Positions 48,621-58,295 of a stretch of DNA of 64,000 bases are shown one piece after another. Each line of letters starts with the position of its first letter. The stretch's first letter is position 1. The stretch comes from Providencia zhijiangensis (GTDB lineage Bacteria > Pseudomonadota > Gammaproteobacteria > Enterobacterales > Enterobacteriaceae): positions 2,108,001 through 2,172,000 of the forward strand of contig NZ_CP135990.1 in NCBI RefSeq assembly GCF_030315915.2, in the 5' to 3' direction. The notes under the pieces are model-generated. The model searched no databases and was not told the DNA's origin. It saw nothing but the letters and a program-made list of their open reading frames with translations. Made by a program: the position numbers and the translations under genes.

Positions 48621-49815
48621 ATCGTAAAGCCTCAGCAGGTTGTACCGCTGCCGCACGCCAAGAAGGATAAAGCGTCGCCAGCAAAGAAATCAGCATCGCG
48701 CACAGCGCAATAATTAAAATACCCGGATAGTCGAGTACAATTGGGAGTGCCACTCCCCGCGGTAATAAGCCAATTAGCGGCATAATCACATTCAATTGGC
48801 TCGATAGCAGCGTACCCAGCACGGTACCAATCAATGTCCCGATAATGCCCGCGCCCGCGCCTTGGATCATAAAGATAGTCAGAATTTTGCTACGCTTGAG
48901 TCCCAAAGTTTTCAAAATCGCCACTTCGCCTTGTTTTTCCATGACTAATAAGGATAACGACGTAATGATGTTAAAGGCCGCCACCGCGATAATCAGGCTC
49001 AGTAGCAAGCCCATCATGTTTTTTTCCATTCTCACTGCTTGGAAAAATTCGCCTTTACGCTCACGCCAATCTGTCCAAACTAACCCTTCTGGTAGTGTCT
49101 GTTTACTCGCCACATCCACTTGCAGAGGTTCGTCCAGATATAAACGCCAGCCAGTAATATTTCCGGTTGGATAACGTAGCATTCGCGCTGCATCAGGCTG
49201 AGCAACAATCAATTCGCTCGTATCCGCTTCGCCATTGGTTTGAAAAATACCCGCAACCGTAAATAAACGCTGGCTAGGTATACGCCCCATTGGGGTTAAT
49301 TGGCTCACCCCGGGGATAATCAAGCGCACTTGGTCACCGCGTTTTACGCCGAGGGTTTCCGCCAGTCGATTACCGAGAAAAACGTTGTATTCGCCATCGA
49401 CTAAATCACGGCGATCCCCGCTTATCAGCTTATCGAGTAACAAGGAAGATTCATCGGAACGAATTCCCCCCATCATGCCCACTCCCACGTTAGTTCGGCT
49501 TTGTAAAACCACTTCCGACTGAACAATCGGCTCGATTTTCTTAACGCCTTTGAGGTTTTTTAAGTCCGTGATGGGATGTTGATTGGGATCGATATTTCCG
49601 GTATTTGAGGTCAATATGGCCTGTGGCATATAGGCAAGTATGCTATCTTGTAACGAACGTTCAAAACCGTTCATCACAGACGTCACGGTAATCAATGCCG
49701 CAACACCAAGGGTTATGCCTATCGCCGACAAGCTGGACACAAAACGTCCAAATTTATCGACCGCGCGCCCACGCATATAGCGCAGACCTATAAAGAGTGA
49801 GACAGATTGATGCAT
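48613..49815 (-). CDS. lolC: LolC, lipoprotein-releasing ABC permease
   Basis: A 400-residue permease (E. coli 399) paired with Lol[77 protein letters not shown] and [16 protein letters not shown] are conserved; LolC carries the LolA-binding Hook. I start at the ATG at 49815 because the 26 residues upstream lack family similarity; the ribosome-binding site is weak. It heads the lolCDE operon and diverges from mfd. Confidence 0.96.
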   Translation of the reverse strand: MHQSVSLFIGLRYMRGRAVDKFGRFVSSLSAIGITLGVAALITVTSVMNGFERSLQDSILAYMPQAILTSNTGNIDPNQHPITDLKNLKGVKKIEPIVQSEVVLQSRTNVGVGMMGGIRSDESSLLLDKLISGDRRDLVDGEYNVFLGNRLAETLGVKRGDQVRLIIPGVSQLTPMGRIPSQRLFTVAGIFQTNGEADTSELIVAQPDAARMLRYPTGNITGWRLYLDEPLQVDVASKQTLPEGLVWTDWRERKGEFFQAVRMEKNMMGLLLSLIIAVAAFNIITSLSLLVMEKQGEVAILKTLGLKRSKILTIFMIQGAGAGIIGTLIGTVLGTLLSSQLNVIMPLIGLLPRGVALPIVLDYPGILIIALCAMLISLLATLYPSWRAAAVQPAEALRYE

Positions 49816-50042
49816 GAAAACGTAATGTCCCTGTTGCCAAAGCGAAGTGTTCAGGGATAATAAAGGGTACGATTGATGAATGGAACCACCCAACCGCGCT
49901 TTTGTGGTTTTTTTTATTATAAATACTATTTGTTTAGATCACTTTCAGACTACTCAATGAGTTCTGTGGGTTGTTTAATTAATTTTTAATTGCCTAACTA
50001 ATCATTAATTAACTAGTTAGCTATGAGAAGCTGAATATTTCT

Positions 50043-53000
50043 ATGTCGTCAAATTATCGTTATGAACTGCCCAGTCGTGCTGGAGATGTCCGCCATTTAG
50101 GCTGCTTAATTGGTGCTGCAGGCCCCTTAGAATGCGCAGAAATGATTGAACGCCATCAAGGTCCTGTCGTGATTGTCACGCGTGATATGCAAAACGCATT
50201 ACGCGTTCGTGATGAACTTCAACAGTTTACCCAACATCCTATAGAGACACTGTCGGATTGGGAAACGTTACCCTACGATAATTTTTCGCCACATCAAGAA
50301 ATCATCTCTCACCGTTTGTCCACGCTATACCGCTTGCCAACGCTGCAAAAAGGGGCACTGATCCTCCCCGTTAATACCTTAATGCAGAAAGTGTGCCCTG
50401 CTGATTTTCTGACGGGACATGCCTTAGTGATGGCTAAAGGCGATAAACTCTCGCGCGATAGTCTACGAGACGAGCTGGATAAAGCTGGATACCGCCATGT
50501 TGAGCAAGTACTTGAACACGGTGAATATGCCATTCGCGGGGCATTACTTGACTTATTCCCAATGGGTAGCGACCTGCCATTTCGTATCGACTTTTTTGAT
50601 GATGAAATTGACAGCTTACGTACCTTTGACGTTGATACCCAACGCACCTTAGAAGAAGTTAGTGCAATCAACTTATTGCCTGCTCACGAATTTCCGACCG
50701 ATAAAGACGCTATCGAGCGTTTTCGAAGCCAGTGGCGCGAACGCTTTGAAGTTCGCCGTGATCCCGAACATATTTATCAGCAAGTAAGTAAAAATACCCT
50801 ACCAAGTGGGATTGAGTATTGGCAGCCACTGTTTTTCGCTGAGCCATTGCCTTCTTTATTTGAATATTTACCCGCTAACACCCTATTTGTTTCGCAAAAT
50901 CTGCAAGAACCTGCAGAACGATTCCAACAAGACGCTCAACAGCGTTATGAAAGCCGTGGCGTTGACCCAATGCGCCCATTACTTCCCCCTGCCGAGTTAT
51001 GGTTAACCGTCGAACAACTGAATCAGAACTTAAAAAATTGGCCTCGGGTGCAGCTGTCTACGGAAAAGTTACCGAAGAAAGCCGCCAATACCAATTTAGA
51101 CTATCAGCCACTTCCGGATATTAGCACTCAAGGGCAAAGTAAAAATCCACTGGAAAAACTGCGTCAGTTCACCGAACAGTTTGATGGCACGATTGTGTTC
51201 TCCGTGGAGAGTGAAGGACGCCGTGAAACGGTGAGTGAATTACTCGCACGCCTGAAAATCCGTCCTGAAATTATCAGCAACTATTTTAGTCAAACCCAAG
51301 ACCGCTTTGCCATTACGATTGGGGCGGCTGAACATGGTTTTATTCAACCAGAAAGCCACCGCGCATTAATTTGCGAAAGCGATTTACTGGGTGAGCGAGT
51401 CGTACGCCGCCGCAGTGACCAACGCCGCACCATCAATACTGACACGCTCATTCGTAACCTTGCAGAGTTACGCCCGGGTCAACCCGTGGTTCATATTGAA
51501 CATGGTGTCGGCCGCTATCAAGGCTTAATCACCTTAGAAGCAGGTGGTATTCCCGCGGAGTATTTGATCCTCACCTACGCAGGCGAAGATAAACTGTATG
51601 TCCCTGTCTCTTCATTACATTTAATTAGCCGTTATGCGGGTGGTGCCGATGAAAATGCGCCGCTGCATAAGTTGGGTAGTGACAGTTGGGGACGCGCTCG
51701 CCAAAAAGCGGCGGAAAAAGTGCGGGATGTGGCAGCTGAACTTCTGGATATTTATGCTCAGCGAGCCGCGAAAGCAGGCTTCGCCTTCAAACATGATAAA
51801 GTGCAGTATCGGGAGTTTTGCCAAGGTTTCCCATTCGAAACCACCACTGATCAAGAAATGGCGATTAACGCAGTATTGAGTGATATGTGCCAGCCACTAG
51901 CAATGGATCGCTTAGTCTGTGGCGATGTGGGCTTTGGTAAAACTGAAGTCGCCATGCGCGCCGCATTTTTAGCGATCAACAATAATAAGCAAGTGGCTGT
52001 ACTGGTTCCTACCACGTTATTAGCCCAGCAACATTATGATAATTTCCGCGACCGCTTTGCGAATTGGCCAGTACGTATCGAAATGCTATCGCGTTTTAAA
52101 ACGGCCAAAGAGCAGCAGCAAATTATTGCTGAGGCCGCAGAAGGCAAAGTGGATATTTTGATTGGTACCCATAAATTGCTACAAAGCGATATTCAGTGGA
52201 AAGATCTGGGTTTGCTGGTGGTGGATGAAGAGCATCGTTTCGGGGTTCGTCATAAAGAGCGCATTAAAGCGATGCGCGCTGACGTGGATATTCTGACCTT
52301 AACGGCGACGCCAATTCCACGCACCCTGAATATGGCAATGAGTGGCATGCGAGATTTATCGATTATAGCGACCCCACCCGCTCGCCGCTTAGCTGTAAAA
52401 ACCTTTGTTCGCCAATATGATGATTTAGTCGTGCGCGAAGCGATTCTGCGGGAAACGTTACGCGGCGGTCAGGTTTATTATCTTTATAATGATGTGGAAA
52501 ATATCGAAAAAGCCAAAGCGCGCCTGGAAGCCTTAGTACCTGAAGCGCGATTTGTTGTCGGTCATGGGCAGATGCGTGAGCGCGAACTTGAGCGAGTCAT
52601 GACAGATTTCCACCATCAACGGTTTAATGTCCTGATCTGCACTACGATTATTGAAACGGGTATCGATATCCCAACGGCGAACACCATCATTATTGAACGT
52701 GCTGACCACTTCGGTTTAGCACAATTGCATCAGCTACGCGGTCGTGTGGGTCGTTCCCATCACCAAGCCTATGCTTACCTTCTGACGCCGCATCCAAAAG
52801 CCATGACCACCGATGCACAAAAACGCCTCGAAGCCATTTCTTCCCTTGAAGATTTAGGGGCTGGGTTTGCGCTGGCGACCCATGACCTTGAAATTCGTGG
52901 TGCTGGCGAACTATTAGGTGAAGACCAAAGTGGGCAGATGACCACCATCGGCTTCACCTTATATATGGAGCTACTCGAAAGTGCGGTCGATGCACTGAAA

Positions 53001-53489
53001 GAAGGACGCGAGCCATCCCTTGAAGATCTCACCAGCCAGCAAACTGAAGTGGAACTGCGCATGCCAGTACTGCTGCCTGATGAGTATATCCACGATGTGA
53101 ATATCCGCCTGTCTTTCTATAAACGTATTGCCAGTGCTAAAGACCAGACCGAACTGGATGAGCTGCGTATCGAGCTGATTGACCGCTTTGGGACTTTACC
53201 TGATGCAGGTAAATTCTTGCTATCTACAGCAGGCATTCGTTTACAAGCACAAAAACTGGGCATGAAACGTATTGAAGCTCATGAAAAAGGCGGGTTTATT
53301 GAGTTCAATGAACGCAACAAAGTCGACCCGATGTTCTTAATCAGCTTACTGCAAAATCAGTCAAAAACGTTCCGCATGGAAGGCCCTATCCGTTTGAAAT
53401 TCTTCCACGATTTAGCCGACAGAGCGACGCGTTTAGACTTTATCAAGCAGCTAGTCGCTGATTTTGATGAGCATCAGCTAGCGTCATAA
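50043..53489 (+). CDS. mfd: Mfd, transcription-repair coupling factor
   Basis: A 1148-residue SF2 translocase, the E. coli length. The UvrB-like N-terminal part is followed by the RNA-polymerase-interacting region near VVHIEHGVGRYQGLITLEA. Walker A is GDVGFGKTEVAMRAAF, the DEEH box is LLVVDEEHRFGV, and motif VI is GRVGRSHHQAYAYLL. It removes RNA polymerase stalled at DNA damage and recruits UvrA. The ATG has a weak ribosome-binding site. It is transcribed alone and ends in a terminator. Confidence 0.98.
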   Translation: MSSNYRYELPSRAGDVRHLGCLIGAAGPLECAEMIERHQGPVVIVTRDMQNALRVRDELQQFTQHPIETLSDWETLPYDNFSPHQEIISHRLSTLYRLPTLQKGALILPVNTLMQKVCPADFLTGHALVMAKGDKLSRDSLRDELDKAGYRHVEQVLEHGEYAIRGALLDLFPMGSDLPFRIDFFDDEIDSLRTFDVDTQRTLEEVSAINLLPAHEFPTDKDAIERFRSQWRERFEVRRDPEHIYQQVSKNTLPSGIEYWQPLFFAEPLPSLFEYLPANTLFVSQNLQEPAERFQQDAQQRYESRGVDPMRPLLPPAELWLTVEQLNQNLKNWPRVQLSTEKLPKKAANTNLDYQPLPDISTQGQSKNPLEKLRQFTEQFDGTIVFSVESEGRRETVSELLARLKIRPEIISNYFSQTQDRFAITIGAAEHGFIQPESHRALICESDLLGERVVRRRSDQRRTINTDTLIRNLAELRPGQPVVHIEHGVGRYQGLITLEAGGIPAEYLILTYAGEDKLYVPVSSLHLISRYAGGADENAPLHKLGSDSWGRARQKAAEKVRDVAAELLDIYAQRAAKAGFAFKHDKVQYREFCQGFPFETTTDQEMAINAVLSDMCQPLAMDRLVCGDVGFGKTEVAMRAAFLAINNNKQVAVLVPTTLLAQQHYDNFRDRFANWPVRIEMLSRFKTAKEQQQIIAEAAEGKVDILIGTHKLLQSDIQWKDLGLLVVDEEHRFGVRHKERIKAMRADVDILTLTATPIPRTLNMAMSGMRDLSIIATPPARRLAVKTFVRQYDDLVVREAILRETLRGGQVYYLYNDVENIEKAKARLEALVPEARFVVGHGQMRERELERVMTDFHHQRFNVLICTTIIETGIDIPTANTIIIERADHFGLAQLHQLRGRVGRSHHQAYAYLLTPHPKAMTTDAQKRLEAISSLEDLGAGFALATHDLEIRGAGELLGEDQSGQMTTIGFTLYMELLESAVDALKEGREPSLEDLTSQQTEVELRMPVLLPDEYIHDVNIRLSFYKRIASAKDQTELDELRIELIDRFGTLPDAGKFLLSTAGIRLQAQKLGMKRIEAHEKGGFIEFNERNKVDPMFLISLLQNQSKTFRMEGPIRLKFFHDLADRATRLDFIKQLVADFDEHQLAS

Positions 53490-53509
53490 ACCAGAAATTG
53501 ACAACAAAA

Positions 53510-53546
53510 AAGCCATCGATTCATGATGTTTCGATGGCTTTCTTTT
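53510..53546 (+). terminator. Terminator of mfd
   Basis: AAGCCATCGA / TCGATGGCTT (10 bp) with an 11-base loop, followed by TCTTTT; A-rich upstream side allows function for the convergent gene too. Confidence 0.88.
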
Positions 53547-53569
53547 ATGTGGTTTTAACCAATAAATGA

Positions 53570-53932
53570 CTACTTTTTATTATCTATAGAATGACCTATT
53601 GCTTCTAAGTGCCCCAGTGCATTGCTATTGCCCTGCGCCGCAGATTTTTGGAACCATTCTAAGGATAGGTGAGAATCATCGGATAAATGCTCACTGGTTT
53701 CATACATCATTCCCATCATATATTGCGCTTGAGAATGCCCTTGGCTAGCGGCTTTCAGATACCACTCAATGGCTTTTTCCTCATTCTCTTCAACCCCTTC
53801 CCCCACATCATACAGAGTACCAATTTCGTACTGCGCATCGAGGTCGCCACTTTTGGCTTTCAACATGAGTTCATTAAATGAGGGAATATTGCGCGACGTG
53901 AAACCTAAAAATTCCAGTAATTTTTTAAGCAT
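53570..53932 (-). CDS. Sel1-like repeat protein
   Basis: A 120-residue protein with two to three Sel1-type TPR repeats: AKSGDLDAQYEIGTLYDVGEGVEENEEKAIEWYLKAASQGHSQAQYMMGMMYETSEHL, then LEWFQKSAAQGNSNALGHLE. The N-terminus LKKLLEFLGFTSR is mildly hydrophobic but not a signal peptide. Such proteins are scaffolds for protein binding. It begins 11 bases after the stop of the YcfJ-like gene, so they are co-transcribed; the partner is unknown. Confidence 0.85.
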   Translation of the reverse strand: MLKKLLEFLGFTSRNIPSFNELMLKAKSGDLDAQYEIGTLYDVGEGVEENEEKAIEWYLKAASQGHSQAQYMMGMMYETSEHLSDDSHLSLEWFQKSAAQGNSNALGHLEAIGHSIDNKK

Positions 53933-53943
53933 GGTTTCTCTTT

Positions 53944-54546
53944 CTACTCAAACATTCCAAAGGTATTTTTGCCCGTTTTGACTTCCAGTACGGTAGACGG
54001 CTGGTAAGCTTTTGGTAGGTCATCTGGCTTCATACAGTAGAATGGCAAAATACTTTTTGCCCCTTCGCGCAGGGTTTCGCATGCTGCTTTACTGGACATG
54101 GTTAAATCTAACTGCCCATTTTCATTTAGTGGAATAAACACCGTTGGCTCATACGGCATTCTCACTTTACCAATCGTATCGCCAATACGGTAAATCACGT
54201 CATACCCTACAATAATCTGCTCTAAGCTCTTGGTGATCACGCACGTCCTTGGTTCATTGCTCGAAAATGGCGGTAGCGACCTTCCTTGTAAGGATTGGAT
54301 CATCAAAATGGTTCTGCATTCGCGTTGTGCGGGGTGCCAGCGAGATAACGACTCTTGCGTGAATGTGCCTAGAATACCCGTGACTGAACAGTTTTCATGT
54401 TCCACCATACGCGTTGCTCTAATGGGTTCGGTAGATAAAACAGTGGCAATTTTCACTTCGTCACTGCGCACAAAAGAGAAATAAACAACAGCAATTAGGC
54501 AAACAACAACGAATGCGGCTAACAACAACTTAATTTTTAGCTTCAT
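53944..54546 (-). CDS. YcfJ-like envelope protein without the glycine-zipper segment
   Basis: A 200-residue protein with an N-terminal hydrophobic segment (residues 7-25) and an extracytoplasmic part. Residues 34-54 (ATVLSTEPIRATRMVEHENCS) and 99-148 (PRTC, then GYDVIYRIGDTIGKVRM and FIPLNENGQLDL) line up with the two ends of E. coli YcfJ, and it sits between mfd and ndh where ycfJ lies in E. coli. The glycine-zipper segment between them in YcfJ is missing and replaced by an unrelated stretch with Cys77; a 50-residue C-terminal tail with two cysteines is added. Function unknown. Confidence 0.6.
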   Translation of the reverse strand: MKLKIKLLLAAFVVVCLIAVVYFSFVRSDEVKIATVLSTEPIRATRMVEHENCSVTGILGTFTQESLSRWHPAQRECRTILMIQSLQGRSLPPFSSNEPRTCVITKSLEQIIVGYDVIYRIGDTIGKVRMPYEPTVFIPLNENGQLDLTMSSKAACETLREGAKSILPFYCMKPDDLPKAYQPSTVLEVKTGKNTFGMFE

Positions 54547-55056
54547 CGCTTGCCCTTTTTTAAATAGTGAATGTGTTAGCTATTGTAGCTTATCTAGTAT
54601 CAACTACATTAATTACATACAATAAATATGGTTTTTTAGATTAGTCTGAGTATGAGACATACATCTTATTTACTTACGCGTAATAAGTTTACCGCGAATA
54701 GTCGTAAATAATTAACTAAATTAATTTCAATATATTGCACCATATTAAAATTCTTTCTATTTTCTTGTTTTTTAACAAAAAAATAAACTCTAACAATTAA
54801 TGGGTATCATGCGTGATTTAAATTAAAAATATCCCGCCTTTTTGTATTAAATCACACTTAACCCAAACTCATTAGGGTAATTAGCTGATTTTATGGCGTC
54901 TATTTAATGAATAAATATTTAAAATATATGTACCGCTTTAACTGGGTACTATTATTTTAAATACATCTTTATTCTGATTGGAGGATACACACGATTATTC
55001 ACTGATAACCGTGTGTATCCTTGCGATTGCAGAACCGAAAAAACGATAACTACAGA
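54547..55056. other. 510-base region between ndh and the YcfJ-like gene
   Basis: Very AT-rich with no coding frame. It holds a large inverted repeat at 54983-55020 close to the ndh stop and must contain the promoter of the YcfJ-like gene. Confidence 0.55.
54983..55020 (-). terminator. Long hairpin downstream of ndh
   Basis: GGATACACACG / CGTGTGTATCC (11 bp, perfect) with a 16-base loop, 36 bases past the ndh stop. It lacks a T-tract on either strand, so it may stabilise the 3' end rather than terminate. Confidence 0.6.
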
Positions 55057-56361
55057 TTAATGTAATTTCAGTTTAGGTCGAATAATACGGTTAATGCTGC
55101 CAACCAGCATCATTAAGCCCGTTTTTATATAGCCATGTAATGCAATTTGGTGCATGCGATATAGGGAAATGTAGACGAAACGCGCTATACGCCCTTCTAC
55201 CATCATATCTCCACGCATTAAGTTTCCCATCAAGCTACCTACAGTACTAAAGCGAGATAACGAAACTAATGAACCATGATCTTTGTAAATGTAGTTTTTC
55301 AGTGGCTTATCTTTCATTAATGCCACGATATTGTCATAGCAAAGGCTTGCCATTTGGTGAGCAGATTGTGCTCTTGGTGGAACAAAGCCGCCTTCCGGTT
55401 TTGCGCAAGATGCACAGTCACCAATCGCGAAAATTCCATCATCCAACGTGGTTTGCAGTGTCGGCTTAACCACCAACTGATTGATACGGTTGGTTTCTAA
55501 CCCTGCAATATCTTTCATAAAATCAGGTGCTTTGATCCCTGCAGCCCATACCATTAAGTCCGCATATATTTTGCCGTCTTCTTTGGTATTTAAGCCATCG
55601 GCATCCGCGCTGGTCACCATGGTTTTGGTTAATACTTTTACGCCCAATTTATTCAATTCTTGGTGTGCAGCGCTTGAAATACGTGGAGGTAGCGCAGGTA
55701 AAATACGCTCGCCCGCTTCCACTAGCGTCACATTTAACGCATCAGTGTCTAACCCTTTAAAACCATAGCTCGTTAACTGCTCCACCGCATTATACAGTTC
55801 AGCAGAAAGCTCCACACCCGTTGCCCCACCGCCAACAATGGCGATATTCACTTTTTCTTCCGCATTATCACGTACTGAATAACGCAAGAATAAATTCAGC
55901 ATTTCATCGTGAAAACGGTGAGCTTGTGCAGGACTATCAAGGAAAATGCAGTTTTCTTTTACACCTGGGGTACCAAAATCATTCGAGGCACTTCCCAACG
56001 CCATGACTAAAATATCGTAATCAATTTCACGCAATGGCACTAACAACTCGCCGTCTTTGTCACGCAATTCACCGAGAATCACTTTTTTATTTTCTCGGTC
56101 AATATTCGTGAGGGAGCCTAATTGGAAGTGAAATGCATTGTGACGAGCATGGGCTAAGTAGCTGATAGCATCAACACCATCATCCAGTGAGCCTGTTGCG
56201 ACTTCATGAAGTAATGGTTTCCATAAATGACTTGGATTACGGTCAATCAGCGTGATATCCGCACGTTTTTTACGCCCTAATTTACGTCCTAAACGTGTTG
56301 CCAGTTCTAAACCACCAGCACCACCGCCTACAACAACGATTTTAGGTTGAGTTAAGGTCAT
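55057..56361 (-). CDS. ndh: Ndh, NADH dehydrogenase II
   Basis: A 434-residue flavoprotein (E. coli 434) that oxidises NADH and reduces quinone without pumping protons. FAD-binding [22 protein letters not shown]-binding [19 protein letters not shown] and the quinone-site region with [25 protein letters not shown] are clear, and the amphipathic C-terminal tail [23 protein letters not shown] attaches to the membrane. GAGGGG precedes the ATG. An FNR box lies upstream, matching known anaerobic repression of ndh. Confidence 0.97.
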   Translation of the reverse strand: MTLTQPKIVVVGGGAGGLELATRLGRKLGRKKRADITLIDRNPSHLWKPLLHEVATGSLDDGVDAISYLAHARHNAFHFQLGSLTNIDRENKKVILGELRDKDGELLVPLREIDYDILVMALGSASNDFGTPGVKENCIFLDSPAQAHRFHDEMLNLFLRYSVRDNAEEKVNIAIVGGGATGVELSAELYNAVEQLTSYGFKGLDTDALNVTLVEAGERILPALPPRISSAAHQELNKLGVKVLTKTMVTSADADGLNTKEDGKIYADLMVWAAGIKAPDFMKDIAGLETNRINQLVVKPTLQTTLDDGIFAIGDCASCAKPEGGFVPPRAQSAHQMASLCYDNIVALMKDKPLKNYIYKDHGSLVSLSRFSTVGSLMGNLMRGDMMVEGRIARFVYISLYRMHQIALHGYIKTGLMMLVGSINRIIRPKLKLH

Positions 56362-56496
56362 ACGCCCCTCATATAAAATATATTAATGTTATTTAAGATT
56401 TCTAATAACAAAAAACTTAAATAACACTAATTCGCCATGTTTTATTTTGTTTGGGTTTGAAGAATATCACGCTTGGGTATTTGGTCATACCAAATG

Positions 56497-56510
56497 TTGA
56501 TGCAAATCAA
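56497..56510. promoter_or_regulatory. FNR box upstream of ndh
   Basis: TTGATGCAAATCAA is a perfect FNR consensus (TTGAT-N4-ATCAA), centred 142 bases upstream of the ndh start codon. FNR is known to repress ndh in E. coli, using paired sites; a second partner was not clear here. Confidence 0.8.
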
Positions 56511-56597
56511 TTTAGTTGATTATTATGACAACGATCACGCTCGTCAAATCATTTTTTGAAAAAAAAGAAACGAGTCAGCTTTATTTAACTTAGAGAC

Positions 56598-56630
56598 AAA
56601 AAAGCCCGAGAATGGCGTTATTCTCGGGCT
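56598..56630 (-). terminator. Terminator of the nucleotidase gene
   Basis: AGCCCGAGAAT / ATTCTCGGGCT (11 bp, perfect) with a 6-base loop; on the minus strand six Ts follow. Confidence 0.93.
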
Positions 56631-56658
56631 TGGAAACCTAGCATTTTGTGAGGGTATT

Positions 56659-58278
56659 TTACTTCACTTTCTTAATACGCTCGTCCGTCGGTAACTGAAT
56701 TGGCGAATTATCTTTGAAGTATTTCATCAGCGCTTCGTTATCCGGCAAGCTATAGATACGATCTTTACCTTGTTTAAAGGCAGAGAAACGGCTACCACCA
56801 GTTGCCAGAAATTCATTGGCAGCGACACGATAGCTTTTTTTCATATCGATTGGCTTGCCATTTAATTTCATGGAACCTGCAATCACTTTATCACCTACCG
56901 CACGACTATCATCCCATTCGTAATAAAAACCGTGGGAAACTGGCATGACTTGCGGGCGTTCACGATCCCACTGTTGCTCTAACGCTTGTTTAATTTGCGC
57001 TCCAGTTAATGATTGCGTAACGACCACATTCGAGAAAGGCTGCACCGTAAAGATATCTCCGTAGGTCAGTTCCCCTGCTTTAAGATCAGCACGAATACCA
57101 CCGCTGTTCATAAAGGCAATTTGGGCGCCGCCCGCATCTGGAGTAGCAGCAGCATATAATTGAGCATCCGCGATAATCTTACCTAATGTTGAATCGCCAC
57201 CCGCCGCTAATTTCTTATCCGCAGGCGCACTCAACGTACCCATGACTTGCTCAGCAATCGGTTTAGAAATGCGTTCATAGTTTTGGATAAAACGGCTTAA
57301 TTGTGGGTCTTTCTCATAACGGCTGGTTTCAACCGGAATATTTTTCGCATTAATACTGACGATATCGTTGGTTTTTCTATCAATTTCAATATTCAATTGA
57401 GACAATAATGTCCCGTTAGATTGTGCTGAAATAACTTTTTTACCATTAATATCACAGTTATACGCTTGATGCGTATGGCCGCTCACCACAAAGTCCACAT
57501 CGGCATCGAGCTGCTTAACGATCTCAACAATAGGTCCTTTGATGTTATCGCAACGGTTAATATCTTTAACCTTGGTATCCACTTGCTGAGTTGCCCCTTC
57601 GTGGATCAACACACCAATGCTACGAATACCTTGCGCCTTAAGCAATTTCACTTGTTGGTTAATGGTTTCGGCTTCATTTTTAAACTCTAAGCCTGCAGTA
57701 CCACTTGGCGTAACGATGGCTGGCGTTCCTTCCAGTGTTAAGCCAATAAATGCCATTGGTACGCCATCAAATTTCTTAACGTAATAAGATGGGAATAGCG
57801 TTTCACCGGTCTCTTTGACAATCACATTCGCGGCTAAATAGTTAAAGTCAGCCCCAGCAAAAGACTCTTTACCCACACAGCCTGCGGTTGGATGGCATCC
57901 ACCATTTTGCTTTCTCAGTAACTCGATTTTACCTTTATCGAACTCATGGTTACCGACAGCACTGGTCTCAAGACCAATTGCGCTAAGCGCTTCAATAGTA
58001 GGCTCATCGTAGAACATCGATGACAGTAATGGACTCGCGCCCACTAAATCCCCTGCGCCCACAATAATGGTGTTGGCGTTTTCCGCTTTTAATTGCTTGA
58101 CCAGTGTCGCAATGGATTCGATTCCACCGAGTTTACCATCCCCCGGCGCTTGTAATGCACCGTGGAAATCGTTAATACCAATGACTTGAACTTTGACGGT
58201 ATCGCTCTGTTTCGTGGCACAACCTGCTAATAAAGCACCTGATACCAGCAATGTCACTAAACTGATTTTATGATTCAT
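56659..58278 (-). CDS. Lipoprotein 5'-nucleotidase / metallophosphatase
   Basis: A 539-residue enzyme of the UshA/NadN superfamily. The lipobox ALLAGC (Cys20) makes it an envelope lipoprotein. Metal motifs are INDFHGAL, VGAGDLVGASP, VGNHEFDKG, LIHEGA and GHTHQAY in the N-terminal metallophosphatase domain; the C-terminal substrate domain has NSGGIRADL and EFLATGGSRFSAFK. It should dephosphorylate extracellular nucleotides or NAD derivatives. It lacks the UshA start and is closer to the bifunctional metallophosphatase/nucleotidase group, so no symbol. It is 17 bases downstream of the porin gene. Confidence 0.9.
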   Translation of the reverse strand: MNHKISLVTLLVSGALLAGCATKQSDTVKVQVIGINDFHGALQAPGDGKLGGIESIATLVKQLKAENANTIIVGAGDLVGASPLLSSMFYDEPTIEALSAIGLETSAVGNHEFDKGKIELLRKQNGGCHPTAGCVGKESFAGADFNYLAANVIVKETGETLFPSYYVKKFDGVPMAFIGLTLEGTPAIVTPSGTAGLEFKNEAETINQQVKLLKAQGIRSIGVLIHEGATQQVDTKVKDINRCDNIKGPIVEIVKQLDADVDFVVSGHTHQAYNCDINGKKVISAQSNGTLLSQLNIEIDRKTNDIVSINAKNIPVETSRYEKDPQLSRFIQNYERISKPIAEQVMGTLSAPADKKLAAGGDSTLGKIIADAQLYAAATPDAGGAQIAFMNSGGIRADLKAGELTYGDIFTVQPFSNVVVTQSLTGAQIKQALEQQWDRERPQVMPVSHGFYYEWDDSRAVGDKVIAGSMKLNGKPIDMKKSYRVAANEFLATGGSRFSAFKQGKDRIYSLPDNEALMKYFKDNSPIQLPTDERIKKVK

Positions 58279-58295
58279 CTATTCATTGCCCCCAA

